Of a stretch of 64,000 nt of DNA, positions 33,091 to 42,191 are shown one piece after another. Position 1 is the first letter of the stretch, and every line of letters starts with the position of its first letter. Both the position numbers and the translations under genes were made by a program. The stretch is from Oncomelania hupensis (Eukaryota; Mollusca; Gastropoda; Littorinimorpha; Pomatiopsidae): assembly GCA_036898135.1 (NCBI GenBank), contig CM072515.1:74153253-74217252 (forward strand), read 5' to 3'. The notes under the pieces are model-generated. The model was not told the DNA's origin, searched no databases, and worked only from the letters and a program-made list of their open reading frames with translations.

Positions 33091-33605
33091 TACTTTAAAA
33101 AAAAAAAAGAATAGTGTGCTGCTGTCCGTGCTCAATGGTGTAAATATGGTCAGTGACGTTTTGTTTGTTTTTGCTGAAGTTGGGTGTAACCCGAAATATT
33201 CAGATGATGTTACTGGTTATTTTTTCTTATAGATTTAACAAAGTTTTAAGATGATTTATAAATTTCTGCCCGCCACGCAACATTTTTTAAATACTTGTTT
33301 CTCATTAAAATACATGTAATTGAAATACATATAACAAATTTACTGTATCAGTTAAAAAGAATAATATTAGTTAAATAAATAACTGCTTTGGTGCTTGCAA
33401 TAAAAATATCACTGTTTTTTTGAGACCATTATAAACTTGCTTTGCCTTGTTGTGCTGAAGTGACATCAACGTCTCCATAGCGCTTTGAAGTTTTGTCATG
33501 GTTTTATTGTTGATATAGATGTGAAATCGTTGTATGTGTGCGTTATGTGTTATGTATTACTTTTACTCCTTATTACTAATTGTGTCAGTATATTATTCAT
33601 CATAA

Positions 33606-33681
<76 letters not shown>
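32800..33681. repeat. TAG, TTA and AAT microsatellites inside the DNA transposon
   Basis: (TAG)n at about 32,800-32,859, (TTA)n at about 32,910-33,001 and 33,017-33,089, and (AAT)n at about 33,606-33,681. All lie within the long-TIR element. Poly-Ile, poly-Leu and poly-Tyr frames are artefacts. Confidence 0.95.
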
Positions 33682-33683
<2 letters not shown>

Positions 33684-34016
33684 TGCTTCAAAATGCAAAT
33701 CTCGACTTGAGCTTGAAGCGGTGCAGATCGAAATATAATTAGATCTAGCAGCGGCTATTTTTATGCACGCATGTTTCACCACAGGCTCTGAAGTCTTTCC
33801 TTTTGTCTTTGTAAACTCCTAAATACGTACGTAGTATAGTATGTAATTGAGTCCTACGAAAGACGAGACTTCCAAGCCTGTGGTTTCACGTAGTCCTGCC
33901 AGCATTCGTTCGTAAAACATCGGATAGCTTCGCTCGACTCGGAGAGCTTCGTTCGACTTCGGTAATTGCCTTTTTCGGGAAAGTGACTGGAACTAGGTTG
34001 GAAAAAACAAGTTCGC

Positions 34017-35669
34017 GTCCCGTAGCAGCTCTGAAAGGTCTCCATCGGGAAATGGCAGTGGATCCTCCTCCACAACTTCGACGCGTTGGGTTGAGGCAGG
34101 ACTCCACTCTGGATCGGGGTCGTCGGGTCGTCTCGCGCCGTCGATATTCCCGATCATCAAATCATACAGCGGCTTCTTCAGGCAAACCGCTTCGACTTCG
34201 CCTATGTAGAAAGGTGTGCTGACTTGAATTTTTGCAACTGGCGCTTTCACACATTTGCTGTCGGCCATAAGTGTCCATTTTGAATCGCCAGTGAACTGTT
34301 CTTTAGCGATTAGATCTTCTCTGACGATGACCCCACTGCAGCCAGAGTCTCTTAAAACAGTCACTTCATGATTTCCGACGCGTCCCTTGGAAACAGGCAT
34401 GTTCTGTACGGTCACAGCTGCGCTAGCGACGACGGGGATGGATTTCCCGTTGGCAAGGAGGAGTTGGCCATCAGTCATGCACTCTTGCACGTCCGCAGGG
34501 GTAGCTGTGCGCTTGGTCTCACTCGGAAGAATGACGCTCCCGCCGCACACCTGATGGTTAGATCTACTGGTTTGCCGTTGATTGGAGAACCGCCTCTGCC
34601 GGTTGCCCGCCGCTGCATTGTCCGTACTGCTCCGCTGCCCGCTACTTTTGTTTTGAGGACAGTTAGCCGCTCTGTGGTCTGTAGCGTTGCAAGTGAAACA
34701 GCCTCTTGAATGCCCTTCCCTGGGAGGTGGCGTGGAGTCCGTCTGTTTCTGGTTCGTCTGGCTCCCCTGGATCTGGTTCACATGGTTTCCAGACTTCTGA
34801 AAATGTTTCGTCGCGCTGGGTGGCCCCAGGGTCTTCCCATGAGCGATGAGATATCTTTCAGCAGCCTCAGTCACATCTTTAAGCGTCTGCAGCTTTTGTT
34901 CTTCTAAGTGGGTCGCTAGGTCCTTGTGACAGGCATTGAGAAATTGTTCTTTCACGATCAGGTCATGGAGACTGTCGTAAGACTTCGTTTCGCCTGATAA
35001 CTCCACCCACTTGTGTAGATATGACGACAGGCGCTCCACAAATTGCTTTGACGTCTCGTCTGACTTAGGCCGGCATTCACGGAAGCGTTTACGGTAGCCC
35101 TTCTCTGTAAAGTTGTAGCACTGCAATAGGGCCTCTTTCAAGACGTCGTAGTCTTTAGCGTCATCGTCCGACAATCTGGTATAGACGTCGAGTGCTTGCC
35201 CCGTCAGAAGTGCACTTAGTCGAATCGCCCAGTCTTGAGGTTGCCAGTTAGAGCTTTTGGCAAACCTTTCAAATCTCGCCAAATAACTGTCGATCTGGTC
35301 CTTCCCGTCGACAAACGCTGGCAATTTTGGAGCTTTGTTGTCATTGATAACAGGTGGCGCATGCTGATTATTTTGGATATGCGCCAACTCTAGCTGGTAT
35401 TGACGCTCAGCTTCTCTTTCTTGCCGCTGCTCTTCTCTTTCTTCACGGCGACGTTGCTCCTCTATTTTTCTTTCTTCACGACGTCGTTGCTCTTCTTTTT
35501 CTTGCCGCTGCTGTTCAATTTCCAGACGCTTTAGTTCTAATTCTCTTTCTTCACGGCGACGCTGCTCTTCTAATTCTCGTTCTTGTATTCTCTCCTGGGA
35601 TTTGACGTACTCCGTCAGCTGTTTCCCTTTTAGATTCAGTTGAATCCCTTTCTGCTAGAAGTCAGCCAT
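34017..35669 (-). pseudogene. Gag-protease part of gypsy copy 2
   Basis: It starts with ATG at 35,669, but codon 5 is TAG where copy 1 has TGG (Trp), so translation would stop almost at once. Downstream the frame is open through the coiled coil, the Gag domain (DSYLARFERFAKSS), the knuckle CFTCNATDHRAANC and the protease LRDSGCSG. It ends in DNA-transposon sequence after LSELLRD. Every block of copy 1 is present in the same order. Confidence 0.92.
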
Positions 35670-36155
35670 CTTGATGCTTCTGGAAAGTTCTGGAAAGTTC
35701 TTTTCTGGAAAGTTCTTTTGTGCTGTACCTTTCTAGACTGTTCTAGAACAGCACGCTTTCTGCAGTAGCGCTGATGCTTGTCACTAGTCGCTTTCGCTGA
35801 CGCAGGCCCCGCTGTCCTCGTCGTATGCGACGCTGCACCACGCTGGTGTTGATGGATACGCTCCTGTGCTGAAGTAGACGCGACGTCCGCTCGTCGCTCT
35901 CTCTAATACTGGCGATGTAGCTCCGAGACTGTCCCTCGACGTAGTCTTGCGGCAGCCACGTAGTCCCGCTCTGTTGTTCGCTCACGAAGCAACTCTTCGG
36001 CGACTACACGCCCTTGCAGTCAACCCGAATCTATCGGATGTAGTCCCAGTATGTTGGCCCCTCTCGACGCAACTTGTTGGCGGCTACCCTCGATGACTGC
36101 CTCTCGTAACGTTGACTCGCTTGTTGTAGCAGTTGAACCCTTGGCTATGGCGTGA

Positions 36156-36173
36156 ATCGCGGCTTGACCCCCA
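36156..36173 (-). promoter_or_regulatory. Primer binding site of gypsy copy 2, different from copy 1
   Basis: Three bases inside the LTR, the minus strand reads TGGGGGTCAAGCCGCGAT. The first six bases match copy 1, but the rest differ at several positions. Either the primer tRNA changed or the site decayed. I cannot name the tRNA with confidence. Confidence 0.7.
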
Positions 36174-36176
36174 AAA

Positions 36177-36812
36177 TGTTACACTCGATTCGATGTTGGT
36201 GTTTTCTATCAGTAGTGGATTCAGCCTTAGTGCTGAAGTACTGATGAGTGTAGCTCAGATTCGTTTATTCACGCAACCCGCTCAATCAGCATACAAGTCA
36301 CAAAGTCGACGTATGAAGTTTTCCACTTTTATTCAGCACACACCAACAACTGCATACAATCGCTCAATCGCCTTTCCACTCTCAAGTTTTACTTTCCAAC
36401 TCACTATCAACAACTCTCTCCTACCCACACACAGGGCATCCATTTTATAATTTTTTCTCTTATTCCAGGTGACGACAGGACGTTCTAGAAATGACGCATT
36501 ACAACCAACCAATCAGAATTAAAGATCGTCATCACTGACTTACGTCATACATATTTCTTCTGCCTCCGGGAATGCTCTCATACTTCGATATCCATCGGGA
36601 AGTTTCCATCGATAGTAAACACTGAAATCTAGAGAATTCTCCAATAATATCGACCAACGGAAATTATCAACGTTATACAAAACCTATCCTAACAACAATG
36701 CAAACTCAAATCAAAGGTAAATAAACTCCATTATTGAATACTTTGCAAAACGAAACGATTAGATCTATCGTGCGCGTTTCAGACATACTACCAATCGTGT
36801 TTCAACGTAACA
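36177..36812 (-). repeat. 5' LTR of gypsy copy 2
   Basis: 636 bp, with TGTTAC/GTAACA-type ends. Compared with the LTRs of copy 1 it shares long blocks in U5 and near the polyadenylation signal (GCTGAATAAAAGTGG on the minus strand). It is clearly diverged in U3, far more than the coding regions are. Confidence 0.94.
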
Positions 36813-37438
36813 CAGAGACAGAGATAGACAGAGAGAGAGAGAGACAAAGGGAACAGAGACAGAGGATAAGGAAACAAGAGGAAGAAGACAAATGAATTCT
36901 TAATTTTTTGATCGTTTGAGGCTACAAAGCATGGAGATGAGGTGCTACAGAAGACTTTAGGCATTTCCTATACCCAGCACATCACCAGCGACGAAGTCCG
37001 ACAGACCATCACACAAGCCATTAGACAACACCACGACCTGCTCACAGTGGTGAAGAAACGGAAACTCCGATGGTATGGCCACCTCACCACCACCACCACC
37101 ACCACCAACAAACAAACAAACTGGATGCTACAGTGAACTTCGGATATAGTAAAGTGCCCTGGGACCAAATAAATCTTTAGTATAACCGAATATTTACTAC
37201 AACCGAAAATCCGTTTACAGTAAAGTTTTTAAAGTTTACTTTACTATAACCGAAACTTCGTTTATAATACAGTTTTAGAGGTTTACTTGACTATAACCGA
37301 CTTCGTTTATAATAACGATTTTAGAGGGTTAATTTAGAATAACCGAAACTTTGTTTTTGTTTTAATTTAACGTTTACTAATCCGACACTCTCATTATAAA
37401 GAGATAGAAAATGCTGGTCTAAAGTGTATGTGGGTGCA

Positions 37439-37734
37439 CAGGGCCGGATCAGTCCATTTTCGAGGGAGGGGATGAGGTTGGGTGCTAATCTAGTTCTTTT
37501 TAAAGTGTATTGTACAGAGTGGTGAAACACCACAAGTAAAACTATCGTAACTAACTGCCTTCACCACAATTAAACTACCGTAACTAACTGCCTTACATAA
37601 CGTATTTCCAGTTGAACAAAAACTTCCATCTTCTACTTTCTTTATTTTTTTTAATTTTGTTGTTGTTGCCAAGGGGTGGGGGATGCTGCAGCACTCCTAG
37701 CACCCCCCCCCCTTACCCTCTGGATCCGGCCCTG
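37439..37734. mobile_element. Small MITE nested in the pogo-like element
   Basis: A 296-bp sequence with inverted ends CAGGGCCGGATCAG and, read inward from the right, CAGGGCCGGATCCAGA. It is flanked by GTGCA on both sides (37,434-37,438 and 37,735-37,739). CAGGG-type ends recall hAT elements, but those normally make 8-bp duplications, so the superfamily stays open. Confidence 0.7.
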
Positions 37735-38217
37735 GTGCAAATAAAGAAGAAAAGCAAAACAAATCAGTGAACAAAATAATGACCTCTCGAATTTCCATCT
37801 TTTACCAAGATTTCTGCAGACTGTAATCGTCTGTGTGTCTATTTGTCTGTGTGTTCACGTAACTCAACATCGTTCTAAATTGAGCTGACATTTTGCGCGT
37901 TATATACATATACATTGGAATTGGGTCCCATTAATTGATTAGATTCACATAGTTGAACAGTTAAAATAAGACAGTGCAAATCGAACGAGTCGCTTTCGTT
38001 ATTACATATTTTAATTTAGATTAATATTTCTGTGTTGGTTTGTTGTTCCTTGCTGAATTCCACACGAAAACTATATTTTCCCATTTTAACTTACACCCCC
38101 ACCCTCCCCAGCTCCAGCCCCACACCCCCGGACAGCCGTCCATAAGTCGTCGTGGAGACGTTTGTCTTACCAGAGTTGCCAAGAACAAAATTCAAAGTAT
38201 TTATTTGAGTGGTTGGA

Positions 38218-38221
<4 letters not shown>

Positions 38222-38300
<79 letters not shown>
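38222..38300. repeat. (CT)n microsatellite
   Basis: About 39 CT dinucleotides, within the pogo-like element's span. Confidence 0.97.
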
Positions 38301-38304
<4 letters not shown>

Positions 38305-38770
38305 TCTGTCGAACATGGCCTTTTCAAAATTTAGATTTTCTTCTTCTTTGTGTTTCCCTTCCTCCCCCCCCCCTCCACCCCCAATGGGTATTACCTATTG
38401 CTATCGTACTTACAGGTAAATAGCACTTACGTTACTTGAGTGAACATTATGAATATGCACTCATCGTCAAGATCTATTGTTTCTGGACACAGCCACATGA
38501 TAACAAGTGATATTTCACGAAAGTGAAAAGGTCCTTTTAGCCTTTCGTGTGAAGCCACCAGAAATCCACGGAAAATAGCTGAAAAATATACTTTTTTTAA
38601 TGAACACTTGCAGTAGGTCCATTGTCCCTTATTGGATTCCATTACGCTCACATATGTTGATTGATTATTTTTGTTTATTAACTCGGGTATTATAAACTCT
38701 TCAAGAATACCTCTCTTATTACCCAGTTTGTGTATATTGATTGAAATGTTACAGTATTATTTGTTGATGT

Positions 38771-38893
38771 CCGTGTGTGTAAGCTCATGTGTGTGTGAGT
38801 GTGTGTGTGAGAGAGAGAGATAGAGAGAGAGGGGGTAAGAGACAGGAGAGAGACAGAGAGAGAGAGAGACAGAGAGAGACAGAGAGTGAGAGA
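38771..38893. repeat. GT and GA microsatellites
   Basis: GT-rich (38,771-38,809) followed by an interrupted GA/GACA tract to about 38,893. Confidence 0.9.
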
Positions 38894-39316
38894 GTCCATT
38901 ACGGATAAGAGATAACATGTGAGCCTTCGTGTCCTAATTATTTCAAACCAACCCTTTAATCGGAAGGATAAATCATAAAAGTAGATCATGAATTGTACAT
39001 GTTGTACTATCGTCATTGTGGAAAACCCAAAAGCTCACAAAATTAAAGCAAACAAAGACATGAACAAAACCTAAACAATATGGTGGATTTTTAAAAAATG
39101 GTTTGTCTTGCAATAAATCTCTTCTTTACTTCTCATTTGAAAGTGCAGTCCAGTCAAAACGTTGGTTTCCCAGTTCTCCATTGATTCGGATTCATCTCAG
39201 TACAAAAGGTATAATTATAATGTGTTCAACTTATAACACCCTTATTTAGTCATAAATGCATTTCATCATGTATAGCGAAAGTGAAGTCTAATTTGCTTTG
39301 TAAGTTTCTAAGCTAG

Positions 39317-39517
39317 GGTCTCTTTTTTTGCCAAACAGTTAAATCTCTCCTTCAGTTTTTCATTCTCCTTCATAATCACCGTTACTGCTGATGCGGAAAT
39401 TCCAAATTATTCAGCAATTTCTTTTCTTTTCTTTTCTTTCATCTTTTCATCTTCAAGTGCGTGAATTAGATCTATTTTAGGCTTCAGGGTAAGCGTGACG
39501 CGCCGATGTTGCGTCAT
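39317..39517 (-). pseudogene. Pogo/CENP-B-type helix-turn-helix remnant
   Basis: From the ATG at 39,517 the minus strand reads a Psq/CENP-B-like N-terminal domain. RRVTLTLKPKIDLIHALED is followed by a Lys/Glu-rich helix ending EIAE, an in-frame TAA, then FGISASAVTVIMKENEKL. The order of basic start, first helix, then GISxSxVxxIxK recognition helix is characteristic of pogo/Tigger transposases. It matches the superfamily implied by the TA-flanked ends. It lies at the expected 5' side of the element. The stop and the loss of the DDE domain make it dead. Confidence 0.82.
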
Positions 39518-40032
39518 TATGAACGTCAGTAACTCTCCTGAAACTTTAATACAGTAATCTCCCTTGAAACTTTATTGTAAGCGGCAGCAAAACTCGCCAG
39601 GGGCCTTAGAAAACACTTTATTATAAGCGGACTTTACTATATTTTTTTATTATATCCGATTTTTTTAAACAGAGACAAAGAAGAGTTTTGGTCGGGACCA
39701 AGACTGGACTTTACTAAAACCGAATATTTACTTTATCCGGCCTTTATTATATCCGGAGTTCACTGTATATACACGCCTTTCCCCAAATCAATCAGGCTCA
39801 AAGAGCATCAGGCCTTGCAAAGACCATCCTGCAAGGGACAGTGCAAGGAGGCAGAAGAAGAGGAAGACCAAAAAAGAGGTGGGAGGACAACATTCGAGAA
39901 TGGACTAGCTTGACATTAAACGAAGCCATGAGGAATGCTGAGAACAGAGAAAGATGGAGTACGCTGGTTAAACGATCATCTGTGGTGCCCCAACGACCTT
40001 TGAGTTACGGGATAGGATAGGATAGGATAGGA

Positions 40033-40430
40033 GGCCACAGACTTCTTTTATTTGTTTTTTTTTCCTCAGTAGGAACATAATTATTGCGTTTGTACTTTAG
40101 GCTGAGGTTGTTTCTAAAGAAAACATGGAGTTTGCCATTGACTGCTGAAGATTTAAAAAAACATTTTGTAGTCGGATATCAAATGTTAAGATGCAGAACG
40201 CTGAACTATAAAAAGAGGGAACCCTACTTCTACATAACAACCGGATTTAAAGATGTAACGCTCAGCTACATCGAGATGGGAAATAGGGGAATCTTACTAC
40301 TAATAATTCAGGATGCTTCACGCGCTTTTTCTTCAATTGAACACAAGCGCGGCGATCTGAGGAGATTGCTATTACAGAAGTCGGGATACAAAACAAGTTT
40401 TAAATGTGAAGTTTTTAGATGGACTGCCCA
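40033..40430. other. Unassigned sequence with one open frame
   Basis: A 129-codon plus-strand frame (40,084-40,473) runs through here into the SINE. It has no recognised domain, and its end lies in SINE sequence. I do not support it as a gene. Confidence 0.3.
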
Positions 40431-40577
40431 TAATACCATTATTGAAGGGAGGGAAGAAACCGGAGTACCGTGAGAAAACCCTCGTGGTTCTATGTTCGTC
40501 CCACGCGGGGTTCGCGAACCCGCGACCTTCGGAGTAGGCAACCAGCATCCTATCCACTGTGCTACCTGGCACCCCAC
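40431..40577 (-). mobile_element. tRNA-derived SINE, head and central segment
   Basis: The minus-strand head (40,577 to 40,500) has an A-box-like TAGCACAGTGGATAGGAT and a B-box-like GGGTTCGCGAACCC. It is followed by GGGTTTTCTCACGGTACTCC, the same central segment found in the Ser/Leu-type SINEs at 16,310 and 56,200. The head is of the same type as the one at 1-97. The 3' part is lost. Confidence 0.8.
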
Positions 40578-40785
40578 TACAATAAAGTCTCAGAAAAGAC
40601 AACAACAATAAGGCTGTATTGCATCGTATCGTACTGCATTGTTTTGTATTGTATGAAGATGTAATATCCAGTTGAGATGGAAACGGGTTGCAGGAGGTGG
40701 GAGGGCGGGAGGAGGAGGGAGGGGGGTGTTGGTGAAGGGGGAAACGTAAGCAATTGTACGCAGATGAAACAATTATTCTTAGGCG

Positions 40786-41385
40786 AATAAGACTAGAGCT
40801 GGGTACCGTGGGTCAAAGTCGTACCGGTATTACCCCGGTATTTTTAGGTCGTATCGGTATTTCGTACCGGTATACCGCGATTTTAAGTGTTACAATCAAA
40901 TGGGATATGGCACTGACAGTAGTGACCGACGCAAAAGAAAGATTGTCATACCCTTCAAAACAGTTTCAAAGAACCACATTTCCATAGAAACTAAAGCTTT
41001 AGTTTTGCTTGAACGCCTTCAAAGCAAATTATTATAAATCACTGTTTAGAACATCAGCCGACTTTAAACCACAAAATCAAAATAAAACAAAAACATTTAA
41101 TGGGAAAGGTCTTTAAGAACTCTAAGAGTTCAGAAGGATTGGCGACTGGTACCATGCTCAAAACACGTGGATATTGATAAGCTGCTGTTCTTATAAGTTC
41201 TTCTTCAAGAACAGCTGCCTATCCACGTGTTTGGGCTTTAAGATGTCGCCCACTGTCGGGTTATGTGTTGTCGAGATTTCCCAGTAAACCGGACCTTGGA
41301 TACCCGCACCGGAATATCGTACCGTCGCGTTTGCGAACCTGAATACAGTTACGTATCGGTCAGACCGTCCAGCCCTAAATAAGAC
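40786..41385. mobile_element. Non-autonomous hAT element
   Basis: The element proper, 40,794-41,377 (584 bp), has imperfect inverted ends: TAGAGCTGGGTACCGTGG and, read inward from the right, TAGGGCTGGACGGTCTGA. A perfect 8-bp target duplication, AATAAGAC, flanks it (40,786-40,793 and 41,378-41,385). The TAGRGCTGG ends and the 8-bp duplication are hallmarks of the hAT superfamily. No transposase is encoded. An internal hairpin (41,161-41,232) pairs AAACACGTGGATA with TATCCACGTGTTT and AGCTGCTGTTCTT with AAGAACAGCTG. Confidence 0.92.
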
Positions 41386-41935
41386 GGGTCTACAGTCCAA
41401 TATCCTGACATTTGCGTCATTCAGTTCTGAACATATTGCACAACTTTGCGATGCGGCGATGGTGAAGGACGAAGTATTGACCACAATATACAAACTCTCA
41501 GAACAAAAAACAAAAAAAACATCAACAATACTTGTGAAATGTGATCTACTCATGTTATGTATGGGGTCTTGTTATCGTAACGTTTGTTGCGTTTTTCTTC
41601 AATAAAAGTGTCGTCGATATGGCGAGCAAGATTTAGCCCAGATTGAAAATGTGTTTTTGTTGATAATTGAAATATGAGAATGGAATATTGTCAAAGCCAG
41701 CCCAATATTGGGGTTTAATTTTCAGGACGTGCAGGCGGTTTTTGTTGATTTATTGTCATGTTATTTAACCACTTGACATTAACAATGAAAATATCCATAC
41801 ATGTTATACTAGCTTTATTGTCTAATTCTCTATATATTCCTGTATTTCCCAGTTCGTTTCGCTTTGAACCATTCCACAACGATTGACTTTTTTTTCAAAT
41901 GTCACCTTTTCCATCAGTATCATTGTCACTGTCAC
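41386..41935. other. Unassigned sequence
   Basis: No supported feature. CAATAAAAG at about 41,601 has no upstream coding sequence. Confidence 0.35.
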
Positions 41936-41981
<46 letters not shown>

Positions 41982-42030
41982 TTTACTATCATCTCAGTTT
42001 CATCACCACAAATATATAATAATCATCTTT

Positions 42031-42099
<69 letters not shown>
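41936..42099. repeat. (ATC)n microsatellites
   Basis: Two ATC arrays (41,936-41,981 and 42,028-42,099) are separated by a short unique spacer. Ser, Ile and His runs in three frames are artefacts. Confidence 0.96.
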
Positions 42100-42191
42100 T
42101 CGGCTTCACCATCACAAATACCCCCGTTGGGGTGCCGGGGGTTTCAGTATAAATAGTATCCCCACTTTCTGGAAATTTATCCTATCCTATC

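Larger units (their letters stand above)
32031..34025. mobile_element. Long-TIR DNA transposon with 9-bp target duplication
   Basis: The element proper is 32,040-34,016, flanked by GTCCCGTAG at 32,031-32,039 and 34,017-34,025. Copy 1 of the gypsy element has this word once at the same site, which proves the duplication. The ends are GCAAACTTGTTTTTTCCAAC and, inverted, GCGAACTTGTTTTTTCCAAC. The inverted repeats stay alignable for about 115-135 bp. The right one contains an extra tandem copy of a 19-bp unit (GTCGARCGAAGCTMTCCGA). No transposase is visible, so it is non-autonomous. A 9-bp duplication with long repeats starting with G fits Mutator-like elements best; Merlin is possible. Confidence 0.9.
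29399..36812 (-). mobile_element. Ty3/gypsy copy 2, inverted, split by a DNA transposon
   Basis: A minus-strand copy of the same RT-deleted family as 17,236-22,897. It has a 5' LTR at 36,177-36,812, a primer site, a gag-protease part at 34,017-35,669, an integrase and RT-stump part at 30,165-32,030, and a 3' LTR at 29,399-29,965 whose outer end is lost. A 1,977-bp DNA transposon (32,040-34,016) sits between protease and integrase. The two LTRs show about three differences over 566 bp. The coding region is very similar to copy 1, but the LTRs are clearly more diverged from those of copy 1. Confidence 0.93.
37131..39765 (-). mobile_element. Pogo/Tigger-like DNA transposon, decayed
   Basis: The ends are inverted: CAGTGAACTTCGGATATAGT at the left and, read inward from the right, CAGTGAACTCCGGATATAAT. 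Each is flanked by TA (37,129-37,130 and 39,766-39,767). Subterminal units of the ACTATAACCGAA / CTTTATTATATCCGG type repeat within about 200 bp of both ends, as is common in pogo-like transposons. A remnant of the N-terminal DNA-binding domain is at 39,317-39,517 on the minus strand. The catalytic domain is not visible, and the interior has been filled by a MITE and microsatellites. Confidence 0.85.
36923..40032 (+). mobile_element. RTE LINE fragment split by a DNA transposon
   Basis: Bases 36,923-37,086 encode the RTE C-terminal region up to RKLRWYGHLT. The continuation (ASGLAKTILQGTVQGG, RRRGRPKKRWED and the VKRSSVVPQRP end with its GGATA tail) resumes at about 39,801-40,032. The gap is filled by the pogo-like element (37,131-39,765) and short flanking spacers. 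The LINE copy is 5'-truncated and older than the DNA transposon insertion. Confidence 0.88.
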
